NCBI RefSeq assembly: GCF_000184745.1
Contig: NC_014931.1
Span: 4,836,001-4,900,000 of the forward strand
From: Variovorax paradoxus EPS
Lineage (GTDB): Bacteria; Pseudomonadota; Gammaproteobacteria; Burkholderiales; Burkholderiaceae_C
Direction: 5' to 3'
DNA: 64,000 bases
In this document: positions 55,104-63,230 of the stretch, piece by piece
Layout: each line of letters starts with the position of its first letter
Position numbering within the stretch: the stretch's first letter is position 1
The notes under the pieces: generated by a model
Databases searched by the model: none
What the model saw: the letters and a program-made list of their open reading frames with translations, nothing else
Told to the model about the DNA's origin: nothing
Position numbers and translations under genes: made by a program

Positions 55104-55131
55104 GACCAGCGGCGCCCGACGGCGCTCGGTT

Positions 55132-56532
55132 TCAGTGCCCGCCGATGTAGGCGAACTTGAACAGGAAGATCGCCGCGATCACCCACACCATCGCATGCAC
55201 TTCCCGTGCCCGCCCGGTGCACAGCTTCAGCACCGCGTAGGTGATGAAGCCGAAGGCCAGGCCGTTGGCGATCGAGTAGGTGAAGGGCATGGCCAGCGCG
55301 GTCACCGCGGCGGGGATGACCTCGGTGGTGTCCTCCCAGTCGAGCTCGACCAGGTCGCGCAGCATGAGGCAGCCCACGAAGAGCAGCGCCGGGGCGGTGG
55401 CGTAGGCCGGCACCGAGCCCGCGAGCGGCGAGATCATGAGGCAGGCCAGGAACATCACCGCCACCACCACGGCCGTGAGGCCGGTGCGGCCGCCGGCTTG
55501 AACGCCGGCCGCGCTTTCCACATACGCCGTGGTGCTCGAAGTGCCGAGCAGCGAGCCCGCGAAGATCGCGCCGCTGTCGGCCAGGAGCGCCTTGTTCATG
55601 CGCTCCATCTTGCCGGGCACGAGCAAGCCCGCGCGCTTGGCCACGCCCATCAGCGTGCCGGTGGCGTCGAACATCTCGACCAGGAAGAACACCAGCACCA
55701 CGTTCAGGATGCCGCCCTTGAGCGCACCGAGGATGTCCAGCTGCATGAAGGTGGGCGCGATCGACGGCGGCGCGTCGAACACGCCATGGAACTTGTTGCC
55801 GCCGAAGAAGAACGACAGCACGGTCACCAGCATGATCCCGATCAGGATCGCCCCTCGCACCTTCAATCGGTCGAGCGTCACGATGACGAGGAAGCCCAGC
55901 GTGGCCAGCACCACCGGCGGCGAGTGCAGGTCGCCCAGCGTGACGAAGGTAGCGGGCGATGCGGCGACGACGCCGGCACTCTTGAGCGCGATGAGCGCCA
56001 GGAACATGCCGATGCCCACCGTGATCGCCGTTCGCAGCGACTGCGGTATGCCCGCGATGAACAGCTCCCGCAACCCGGTGACCGTGACGATGAGGAACAG
56101 GCACCCCGAGATGAACACCGCGCCCAGCGCGACCTGCCACGTGTAGCCCATGCCCAGCACAACGACGTAGGCGAAGTAGGCGTTCAGGCCCATGCCCGGC
56201 GCCATGGCGATCGGGTAGTTGGCGTACAGGCCCATGATCAGCGTGCCCAGCGCCGCGATGAGGCAGGTGGCCACGAAGACTGCCCCCTTGGGCATGCCCG
56301 CATCGCCGAGGATCGTCGGGTTCACGAAGATGATGTAGGCCATCGTGAGGAAGGTGGTGAGCCCCGCGATGACTTCGGTGCGCACCGTGGTGTTGTGCGC
56401 ACTGAGCTTGAACACCCGTTCAAGCAAACCCGAGCCGCTTGCGCTGCCCACAGCCGCACGCGGACGCGCGGACTCGACATGCCCCGGGATGCGGGGCTCG
56501 GCGCCCTTGGGCGCCTCTTCAAACGTACTCAT
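55132..56532 (-). CDS. NCS2-family (AzgA-type) purine permease
   Basis: A 466-residue inner-membrane transporter from ATG 56532 with GGAGACAAG upstream. It belongs to the AzgA-like branch of nucleobase-ascorbate transporters, which import adenine, guanine and hypoxanthine with protons. Key segments: ITVRTEVIAGLTTFLTMAYI-like TEVIAGLTTFLTMAYIIFVN, PGMGLNAYFAYVVV, FDATGTLMGVAKRAG and LGTSSTTAYVESAAGVQAGG. There is a polar N-terminal extension of about 40 residues. Its place between the xdh-linked LysR gene and the nucleoside importer supports purine uptake. Confidence 0.92.
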   Translation of the reverse strand: MSTFEEAPKGAEPRIPGHVESARPRAAVGSASGSGLLERVFKLSAHNTTVRTEVIAGLTTFLTMAYIIFVNPTILGDAGMPKGAVFVATCLIAALGTLIMGLYANYPIAMAPGMGLNAYFAYVVVLGMGYTWQVALGAVFISGCLFLIVTVTGLRELFIAGIPQSLRTAITVGIGMFLALIALKSAGVVAASPATFVTLGDLHSPPVVLATLGFLVIVTLDRLKVRGAILIGIMLVTVLSFFFGGNKFHGVFDAPPSIAPTFMQLDILGALKGGILNVVLVFFLVEMFDATGTLMGVAKRAGLLVPGKMERMNKALLADSGAIFAGSLLGTSSTTAYVESAAGVQAGGRTGLTAVVVAVMFLACLMISPLAGSVPAYATAPALLFVGCLMLRDLVELDWEDTTEVIPAAVTALAMPFTYSIANGLAFGFITYAVLKLCTGRAREVHAMVWVIAAIFLFKFAYIGGH

Positions 56533-56572
56533 TTCGCTTGTCTCCAGCTGTTGTAGTGGCGGTTTCATCGTT

Positions 56573-56603
56573 CCCCCGCTCACGACGCCGGCGCGAACGG
56601 GGG
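56573..56603. other. Hairpin between the LysR and NCS2 genes
   Basis: CCCCCG (56573-56578) pairs with CGGGGG (56598-56603), and the loop contains a further CGCCGGCG palindrome. TTTTT follows on the plus strand only. On the minus strand, the direction of both flanking genes, no U-run follows, so its role as terminator of the LysR gene is doubtful. Confidence 0.35.
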
Positions 56604-56607
56604 TTTT

Positions 56608-57597
56608 TCAGGGGTCCGAGGTTTCAGGCGTGGCGGGCGGACGTGCCGCGCCGGATATCGCGGAAACCGGAGGCCGCAGCGACGCCGCCACCTCCTTGAT
56701 GCATTCGCGCAGCCACCGCGCCGAGCTCGACGAATGGGTGCGTTCGTGCCAGAGCTGGTAGTACATGAGGCGCGGCAGCGCCACGGGGCAATCGATGATC
56801 TTCACCGGCAGCCGCGCAGCGAAACGCTCGCAGTACTGGCGGCCGGTGGTGAGCACCAGAAGGCTCGACGCCACCATGTCGGGGATCAGGCTGAAGTGCG
56901 CGCAGCGCGCGGTGATGTTGCGCTGCCGGCCCAGCTCGTCGAGCATCTGGTCGATGATGCCGCGCCCGCCCGGGTGCATGGGCGTGGGCGCGATGTGCTC
57001 GGCCGCGAGCCAGGTCTCCAGGTCCCAGCCGCGGCGGACCGCCGGATGGTCCTGGTTGACCAGCGACACCACCTCGTCGCCGAAGAGCCGTGCCATGTGC
57101 AGGTCTTCCGGAGGCTTGAGCCAATTGCCGATGACCAGGTCGACCTGCCCGAGCGCCAGGTGCCCGTGGTAGTCCGAGTCGGGCGAGAGCGCGTGGATCT
57201 CGATCTGGCAGAGCGGCGCCTCGCGCTTCACATGCGCCACCAGCATCGGCAGGAAGAGCGGGTCCATGTAGTCGCTCGCTGCAATCCGGAAGGTGGTGGC
57301 CGCCGACTGCGGCTCGAAGCCGCGCGCATCGGAGAACAGCATCTCGGCCGCACGCAGGATGCTGGCCGCGGGCTCGATCATCCGCAGCCCCGCATCGGTG
57401 GGCACCATGCCCGAACCCGAGCGCACCAGCAGCGGATCGCCCGACAACTCCCGCAGGCGCTTGAGCGCGGCCGAAACGGCCGGCTGGTACATCCCCAGGC
57501 GAATGGCGGCGCGCGAGACGCTGCGGTCGGTCAGCACGGTGTGAAGCACCCGGATCAGGTGTAGATCGATCTTGTCGAAAAGCGCTTGGTCTCTCAT
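56608..57597 (-). CDS. LysR-family regulator of the purine block
   Basis: A 329-residue regulator. Winged helix at 8-68 (LHLIRVLHTVLTDRSVSRAA and AVSAALKRLRELSGDPLLVR). The effector domain follows (FRIAASDYMDPLFLPMLVAH), like NodD/PcaQ-type LysR members that act on nearby operons. The C-terminal 25 residues are Pro/Ala-rich. It lies 104 bases after xdhB and 75 bases before the NCS2 gene on the same strand, so it most likely governs purine uptake and oxidation. A dyad at 57601-57629 may be its own operator. Confidence 0.92.
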   Translation of the reverse strand: MRDQALFDKIDLHLIRVLHTVLTDRSVSRAAIRLGMYQPAVSAALKRLRELSGDPLLVRSGSGMVPTDAGLRMIEPAASILRAAEMLFSDARGFEPQSAATTFRIAASDYMDPLFLPMLVAHVKREAPLCQIEIHALSPDSDYHGHLALGQVDLVIGNWLKPPEDLHMARLFGDEVVSLVNQDHPAVRRGWDLETWLAAEHIAPTPMHPGGRGIIDQMLDELGRQRNITARCAHFSLIPDMVASSLLVLTTGRQYCERFAARLPVKIIDCPVALPRLMYYQLWHERTHSSSSARWLRECIKEVAASLRPPVSAISGAARPPATPETSDP

Positions 57598-57600
57598 GGC

Positions 57601-57629
57601 TGTTCACACCTTTCTTGTCTGTGCGAACA
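57601..57629. promoter_or_regulatory. Inverted repeat at the LysR start, candidate autoregulatory site
   Basis: TGTTCACAC (57601-57609) and GTGCGAACA (57621-57629) match at eight of nine positions around an 11-base spacer, directly upstream of the LysR start at 57597. A spacer of this size is usual for LysR binding sites. Confidence 0.5.
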
Positions 57630-57679
57630 GTTATACAGCGCAGCATTTGGCGAAACCGGGTGTGGGAGTGAAGCTCGGA

Positions 57680-57693
57680 CCGTGCGAGCACGG
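57680..57693 (-). other. Hairpin after xdhB
   Basis: CCGTGC (57680-57685) and GCACGG (57688-57693) form a perfect stem, extended by two more bases on each side with one mismatch. It lies seven bases after the xdhB stop. No U-run follows on the minus strand, so it is more likely an mRNA-end stabiliser than a complete terminator. Confidence 0.4.
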
Positions 57694-57700
57694 CCCGTTT

Positions 57701-60169
57701 TCATTCGGCCGATGCAGCCGGCCCCGCCTGCACGGCGGTGACGGCACGAAGAATCGACTCGCTCGTGGCCGGCGCCTTCAGCGGCGGATCGACCCTGTGG
57801 TCACCGGCCGCCGACACCGCATCGCGGATCGCGAAGAACACCGAGAACGGCAGCAAGAGCGGCGGCTCGCCCACGGCCTTGCTGCGGTGGATCGAGTCCT
57901 CGAAATTCTGGCCTTCGAACAGGCGCACGTTGAAGACCGGCGGGCAGTCGTTGGCGGTCGGGATCTTGTAGGTGCTCGGCGCGTGCGTCGTGAGCTTGCC
58001 GCTTTGCGGATGCCACACCAGTTCTTCGGTCGTGAGCCAGCCCATGCCCTGGATGAAAGCGCCTTCGACCTGGCCGATGTCCACCGCCGGGTTCAGCGAC
58101 TTGCCCGCATCGTGCAGGATGTCGGCGCGCAGCAGCTTCCATTCGCCGGTGAGCGTGTCGACCACCACTTCGCTCACCGCCGCGCCATAGGCGTAGTAGT
58201 AGAACGGGCGGCCCTGCATCTTGTCCTTGTCCCAGCTGAGGCCCGGGGTGGCGTAGAAGCCATCGGACCAGAGTTGCTTCCGGTCGAGATACGCCTCGCC
58301 GACCACGGTGCTGAAGGTCAGCGACTTGCCGTTGACCTCGACCTTGTCGTTCGCGAAACGCACGTCGCTGGCTTTGCCGCCATGGCGCTCCGCCGCGCTG
58401 TCGGCGAGACGCTCGCGAATCTGCCGTGCCGCATCCTGCGCAGCCTTGCCGTTCAGGTCAGCGCCGGTCGATGCGGCCGTGGCCGAGGTGTTCGCCACCT
58501 TGGTCGTATCGGTGGCGGTGACGCGCACGCGCTCGAAGCTCACGCCCAGCTCGTGCGCCACCACCTGGGCCACCTTGGTGTTCAGGCCCTGCCCCATCTC
58601 GGTTCCGCCGTGGTTCACGAGGATCGAGCCGTCGGTGTACACGTGCACCAGCGCGCCGGCCTGGTTGAAGTGCTTCACGTTGAACGAGATGCCGAACTTG
58701 AGCGGCGCGAGCGCGAGGCCGCGCTTGAGCACCGTGCTCTTCTTGTTGAAGGCGGCGATCTCTTCGCGACGCGCGCGGTAGTCGCTGCTGGCCTCCAGCT
58801 CCGCCACGAGTTCGTGGACGATGTTGTCCGTCACGGTCTGGCGGTAGGGCGTGACGTTGTTCTCCGCCTTGCCGTAGAAGTTGACGCGCCGCACGTCGAG
58901 CGGGTCCCGCTTCAACTCGCGCGCCACCGAATCCATGATGTTCTCGATCGCGATGGCGCCCTGCGGGCCGCCGAAGCCGCGGAACGCGGTGTTGCTCTGC
59001 GTGTTGGTCTTGCCCGAGAAGCCGTGCATTGCCACGTTGGGCAGCCAGTAGGCGTTGTCGAAGTGGCAAAGCGCGCGCGTCATCACCGGGCCCGACAGGT
59101 CGGCCGAGTGGCCGGCGCGCGAGACCATGGTGATCTCCGCGCCGAGGATGCGGCCTTCGTCGTCGTAGCCGACGTCGTACTCGTACCAGAAGCAGTGGCG
59201 CCGGCCGGTGATCATGAAGTCGTCGTCGCGGTCCAGCCGCAGCTTCACGGGGCGCTGCAACTGGCGCGCCGCAATGGCCGCCACGCACGCAAAGATCGCC
59301 GACTGCGATTCCTTGCCGCCGAAGCCGCCGCCCATGCGCCGGCATTCCACATGCACTTCGTTCGACTGCAGGTGCAGCGCATGCGCCACCAGGTGCTGCA
59401 TCTCGCTCGGGTGCTGCGTCGAGCAGTGGATGTGCAGCGCGCCGCCTTCCTTCGGAATGGCGTAGCTGATCTGGCCTTCCAGGTAGAACTGCTCCTGCCC
59501 GCCCACGTCGAGCGTGGCCTTGTGGCGGTGCGGCGCCTTGGCGATGGCGGCGCGCACAGCGGCCTCGTCGCCTTCGTTGGCGCTGCCGCCGCTGCGCACG
59601 ATGTGCATCGGCGGCACGACGTACTGGCCGCGCGCATGCGCGTCCTGTGGGGTGATGACGGGCGGCTGGGCCTCGATGGTCAACGCATCTTTGGCCTTGG
59701 CGGCGGCGCGGCGCGCGGCCTCGCGCGTCTCGGCGATCACCGCGAACACGGGCTGGCCAAGGTAGCGGATCTCGCCACCGTCTGCCACCGGCAGCAGGAT
59801 CGGGTCGTCGTGAACGATCGAACCGCAGTCATTGGTGCCGGGAATGTCGTCGGCCGTCAGCACCGCGACCACACCGGGCATCGCGCGGATCGCATCGAGC
59901 GACAGCGCCGTCACGCGGCCGTTGGCCGCAGGCGAAAGGCCGAGCGCGCAATGCAGCGTGCCGGTGATTTCGGGAATGTCGTCGATGTAGGTCGCTTCAC
60001 CGGCCACGTGCAGGTGCGCCGACTCGTGCGGCCGGCTGATACCGACGCGCGCGCCCAGGTCGTGTGCGACCGCTTCGGCCGCGGGGTCGATGCGCGCGGC
60101 GGTGTTCTTCAGGTAATCGGCAAAGGCCTCGGCGGGCTGCAGCAAGCGGGCGTCGATGGGTTTGTTCAT
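57701..60169 (-). CDS. xdhB: Xanthine dehydrogenase, molybdopterin-binding subunit
   Basis: An 822-residue large subunit from ATG 60169, two bases after the xdhA stop. It binds the molybdenum cofactor and oxidises hypoxanthine and xanthine to urate. Family motifs are in place: GGQEQFYLEGQ with the substrate-binding Glu, GGGFGGKE, FRGFGGPQG with the substrate Arg, EMGQGLNTK, and near the C-terminus KAVGEPPLLL with the catalytic base Glu. The length matches bacterial XdhB of about 780-820. Maturation normally needs XdhC to insert sulfurated cofactor; no xdhC lies beside it. Co-transcribed with xdhA. Confidence 0.95.
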   Translation of the reverse strand: MNKPIDARLLQPAEAFADYLKNTAARIDPAAEAVAHDLGARVGISRPHESAHLHVAGEATYIDDIPEITGTLHCALGLSPAANGRVTALSLDAIRAMPGVVAVLTADDIPGTNDCGSIVHDDPILLPVADGGEIRYLGQPVFAVIAETREAARRAAAKAKDALTIEAQPPVITPQDAHARGQYVVPPMHIVRSGGSANEGDEAAVRAAIAKAPHRHKATLDVGGQEQFYLEGQISYAIPKEGGALHIHCSTQHPSEMQHLVAHALHLQSNEVHVECRRMGGGFGGKESQSAIFACVAAIAARQLQRPVKLRLDRDDDFMITGRRHCFWYEYDVGYDDEGRILGAEITMVSRAGHSADLSGPVMTRALCHFDNAYWLPNVAMHGFSGKTNTQSNTAFRGFGGPQGAIAIENIMDSVARELKRDPLDVRRVNFYGKAENNVTPYRQTVTDNIVHELVAELEASSDYRARREEIAAFNKKSTVLKRGLALAPLKFGISFNVKHFNQAGALVHVYTDGSILVNHGGTEMGQGLNTKVAQVVAHELGVSFERVRVTATDTTKVANTSATAASTGADLNGKAAQDAARQIRERLADSAAERHGGKASDVRFANDKVEVNGKSLTFSTVVGEAYLDRKQLWSDGFYATPGLSWDKDKMQGRPFYYYAYGAAVSEVVVDTLTGEWKLLRADILHDAGKSLNPAVDIGQVEGAFIQGMGWLTTEELVWHPQSGKLTTHAPSTYKIPTANDCPPVFNVRLFEGQNFEDSIHRSKAVGEPPLLLPFSVFFAIRDAVSAAGDHRVDPPLKAPATSESILRAVTAVQAGPAASAE

Positions 60170-60171
60170 GG

Positions 60172-61785
60172 TCAGACTCCTTCCGCCTGCGCTTTGGCGG
60201 AGGCATGGGGCATCACGCTCCAGACGCTGGTTTCCTCGAGCGAGAGCGCGTCTTCGGTACGGGTTTCGAGCCAGAGGCGCTGGATGAGGTTCTGCGCCAC
60301 CTGCAGCCGGTAGTCGGCCGAGGCGCGCATGTCCGACAGGGGCTTGAAGTCCTGCGCCAGCGCGAGCTTGGCGGTGGCGACGCTGGATTGCGTCCAGGGC
60401 TTGCCGACGAGCGCGGCTTCGGCGTTCGCCGCGCGCTTCACGGTCGCGGCCATGCCGCCGAAGGCCAGGCGCACGGCCTTCACCGTGTCGCTGCCCGCTT
60501 CGAGCTCGATGGCGAAACCCGCGCACAGCGCCGAGATGTCGCAATCGAAGCGCTTGCTGATCTTGTAGGCGCGCACCTGGCGGCGCATGGCGGCCAGCGG
60601 AATCGCCAGCCCCTGCACGAACTCGCCGGGCTGCAGCTGGTTCTTCATGTAGTCGATGTAGAAGTCGGGCAGCGGCATGCGGCGCACCACGTCGCCGCGG
60701 CGCAGTTCGATCTCGGCATCGAGCGACATCAGCACCGGCGGCGAATCGCCGATGGGCGAGCCGTTGGCCACGTTGCCGCCCATGGTGCCGGCGTGGCGGA
60801 TCGGTGGCGAGGCGAAGCGCAGCCACACGTCCTGCAGGCTGGGCACGCGCTGCACGAGGGCTTCGAAGGCGGATTCGAGCGAGGCGCCGGCGCCGATGTA
60901 GAGCTCATCGCCATCGGTGGTCTGTCGGATCTCGATGGTCTTCATTTCGGCCACGTCGCCCACATAGATGATGTCGCCGAGGTCGCGGAACTGCTTGTTG
61001 ACCCAGAGGCCGACGTCGGTGGAGCCGGCCAGCAACTGGGCACGCGGCTTCTGTTCGCGCAGCGCGGCAAGCTGGGCGATGGTTCTGGGGGCGTGGAAGT
61101 GGTCGATGCGGGCGCCGAGCGGCGCGGCGTAGTTCAGGTCTTGCCCGTCGTTCTGCAGCGCGGTGAGCGCGGCCACCACGGGCTTCGTGTCGAGCCGCAC
61201 GGCAGGCAGGTCGAACATGCGCTGGCCCGCATCGAGGATCGGGCGATAGCCGGTGCAGCGGCAGAGGTTGCCCGAGAGGTCGTCGGCCAACTGCTGGCGC
61301 GTGGGCTGCGTGCCCTCGGCCTGGTGGTGTTCGTAGGTCGACCACAGCGACATCACGAAACCCGGCGTGCAGAAGCCGCACTGGGAGCCGTGGCAGTCGA
61401 CCATCGCCTGCTGCACCGGGTGCAGCGTGTGGACGGGGTGTTTCTTGTCCTGCAGCGCCGGGGCGGCGCACTGCGCCTTCAGGTCTTCGACCGTGAAGAG
61501 CGCCTTGCCGTGCAGCGTGGGCAGAAACTGGATGCAGGCGTTGACCGTCTGCAGTTGCAGGCCGCCGATGGCCCCGGGCGCATTGGCGTCGGTCGCCAGC
61601 TCGCCGATCACCACGGTGCAGGCGCCGCAGTCGCCTTCGTTGCAGCCTTCCTTGGTGCCGGTGCAGTGCGCGTCCTCGCGCAGCCAGTCGAGCACCGAGC
61701 GGGTCGGATGCACGCCGCTGACGTCGACGATCTTGCCGCGATGGAAAAAACGGACGGGCTGGATATTGTTGGGCTCTGTACTCAT
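60172..61785 (-). CDS. xdhA: Xanthine dehydrogenase, iron-sulfur and FAD subunit
   Basis: A 537-residue small subunit from ATG 61785. The N-terminal plant-type 2Fe-2S domain has GCNEGDCGACTV. The second 2Fe-2S domain has GSQCGFCTPGFV and NLCRCTGYRP. From about residue 230 follows the FAD domain with LLAGSTDVGLWVNKQ and the GTMGGNVANGSPIGDSPP flavin loop. A C-terminal CO-dehydrogenase flavoprotein domain closes it. It passes electrons from the molybdenum site of XdhB to NAD. First gene of the pair. A perfect inverted repeat lies upstream at 61851-61885. Confidence 0.95.
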   Translation of the reverse strand: MSTEPNNIQPVRFFHRGKIVDVSGVHPTRSVLDWLREDAHCTGTKEGCNEGDCGACTVVIGELATDANAPGAIGGLQLQTVNACIQFLPTLHGKALFTVEDLKAQCAAPALQDKKHPVHTLHPVQQAMVDCHGSQCGFCTPGFVMSLWSTYEHHQAEGTQPTRQQLADDLSGNLCRCTGYRPILDAGQRMFDLPAVRLDTKPVVAALTALQNDGQDLNYAAPLGARIDHFHAPRTIAQLAALREQKPRAQLLAGSTDVGLWVNKQFRDLGDIIYVGDVAEMKTIEIRQTTDGDELYIGAGASLESAFEALVQRVPSLQDVWLRFASPPIRHAGTMGGNVANGSPIGDSPPVLMSLDAEIELRRGDVVRRMPLPDFYIDYMKNQLQPGEFVQGLAIPLAAMRRQVRAYKISKRFDCDISALCAGFAIELEAGSDTVKAVRLAFGGMAATVKRAANAEAALVGKPWTQSSVATAKLALAQDFKPLSDMRASADYRLQVAQNLIQRLWLETRTEDALSLEETSVWSVMPHASAKAQAEGV

Positions 61786-61850
61786 GCGCTTCGCTCGTGG
61801 GCGGCTCGGTGTTTCCGGCCAAGCCTGGACGTTAGTCGCTTGGGCCGCAA

Positions 61851-61885
61851 CCCACATACCGCGGGAGCCATATTGCGTATGTGGG
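61851..61885. promoter_or_regulatory. Perfect inverted repeat upstream of xdhA, candidate operator
   Basis: CCCACATAC (61851-61859) and GTATGTGGG (61877-61885) are perfect nine-base arms with a 17-base spacer containing CATATTG. It is 66-100 bases upstream of the xdhA start, where an activator of the purine operon would bind. The LysR encoded at 56608 is the natural candidate. Confidence 0.65.
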
Positions 61886-61970
61886 CGCGGGTATGCGACC
61901 TAGGGGGAAACCCTGGAGAAAGCGAGCAATTCCCGGGCCATGGGCGCAGGGGTGCGCCCGAGGCGCCGCT

Positions 61971-63230
61971 TCAGGTCGGCTCGGGCACGGCTGCTGCCGT
62001 CGCCTTCGCCTGTGCGTAGCGCCACGCGATCAGCGTGCCGATGCAGAGGAACAGCGCGGCGATGAAGAACGGCGCGCCCGGCAGGTGGACGGGCGCGTCC
62101 GTGGCGATGAAATAGCCGAAGCTGCCGGCGAACATCGTCGGCCCGACGATGCCCGCCACCGACACCAGGCTCGTCAGCGCGCCCTGGATGCGGCCCTGCT
62201 CGGCCGCGCCGACCTGGCGGGTGACCAGCGCCTGCGCCGCCGGCCCGGCGAACGCCAGCAAGGTGCCGAACGGCAGCGCGGCCAGAAGCATCCAGCCCGC
62301 ATCAGCCAAGCCGATGACGATGAAACCGAGCACGCCGAAGCCCATGCCGAACAGCAGCGCACGGCGCTCGCCGAAGCGCTTCACGCCCGGCCCGATCAAC
62401 AGCGCGTTGACCAGCACGCTGAGCACGCCCACCGCGCCGAGCACCCAGCCCACCGCGTCTTCCTTCCAGTGGTAGCGGTAGTCGGCGAACAGCACGAACA
62501 CGCTCGGGTAGACGTACTGGGCCAGGTTGACGAGGAAAATCACCGCCGCCAGCCCGAACACCTGTGGATAGCGCTTGAGCAGCAGCAGCGAGCCGAGCGG
62601 ATTGGCGTGCGACCAGTCGAACTTGCGGGCGCGCCGCTCCGGCGACAGCGACTCGGGCAGCACGAACCATCCGTAGCAGAAGCTCAGAAGCGTCAGGCCG
62701 GCCGCGAACCAGAACGGCAGGCGCGGATCGATGTGGCTCAGTTGCCCGCCGAGCACAGGCCCGAACACCAGGCCCATGCCGAAGGCCGCGCCCACGATGC
62801 CGTAGCTGCGGGCGCGATCTTCCGGCGGCGTCACATCGGCGATGTAGGCATTGGCGATGGTGAAGCTGGCCGAGAACACGCCGGACACGACCCGGCCGAC
62901 GAACAGCCACGGCAGGCTGTCGGCCAGGGCCATGAACACGAAATCCACGCCGAGGCCGAGGCACGACAACAGGATCACCGGTCGCCGCCCGAAGCGATCG
63001 GACAGCGCGCCCTGGATCGGCGAACTCACGAACTGGATCGCCGCGAACGCGGTGCCGAACACCGCGATCCAGTACGCCGCCGTCGCGGTGCTGCCGCCGG
63101 CCAGGCGCTCCACCAGGTGCGGCAGGCCGGGCAGGATCAGGCCGAACGCGAGGAAGTCGATCAGCACCGTCACGAAGATGAAGGCGAGCGCGGCGCGGCG
63201 CACGCGCGGTGCTGGAAGGGTGGCGCTCAC
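61971..63230 (-). CDS. MFS exporter, TetA-like subfamily
   Basis: A 419-residue membrane protein from a GTG at 63230 that overlaps the glycosyltransferase stop (GTGA). Twelve membrane segments with the DHA1/TetA motifs: LIDFLAFGLILPGLPHLVE in segment 1, SDRFGRRPVILLSCLGLGVD after segment 2, and GRVVSGVFSASFTIANAYIA. Chromosomal relatives of this kind are broad exporters and are often mis-named tetracycline resistance genes; nothing here shows resistance. Coupling to a glycosyltransferase gene suggests it may belong to a surface polysaccharide or metabolite unit extending beyond the window. Confidence 0.9.
   Translation of the reverse strand: MSATLPAPRVRRAALAFIFVTVLIDFLAFGLILPGLPHLVERLAGGSTATAAYWIAVFGTAFAAIQFVSSPIQGALSDRFGRRPVILLSCLGLGVDFVFMALADSLPWLFVGRVVSGVFSASFTIANAYIADVTPPEDRARSYGIVGAAFGMGLVFGPVLGGQLSHIDPRLPFWFAAGLTLLSFCYGWFVLPESLSPERRARKFDWSHANPLGSLLLLKRYPQVFGLAAVIFLVNLAQYVYPSVFVLFADYRYHWKEDAVGWVLGAVGVLSVLVNALLIGPGVKRFGERRALLFGMGFGVLGFIVIGLADAGWMLLAALPFGTLLAFAGPAAQALVTRQVGAAEQGRIQGALTSLVSVAGIVGPTMFAGSFGYFIATDAPVHLPGAPFFIAALFLCIGTLIAWRYAQAKATAAAVPEPT

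Noticed and set aside
55021..55131. Purine riboswitch between NCS2 and ABC genes
   Set aside because: The region forms one long hairpin rather than the three-way junction of purine riboswitches, and the conserved junction bases are not seen.
61971..63230. Tetracycline resistance gene
   Set aside because: The protein has TetA-like MFS motifs, but these are shared by many chromosomal exporters. No TetR repressor is adjacent and nothing in the sequence fixes tetracycline as a substrate.
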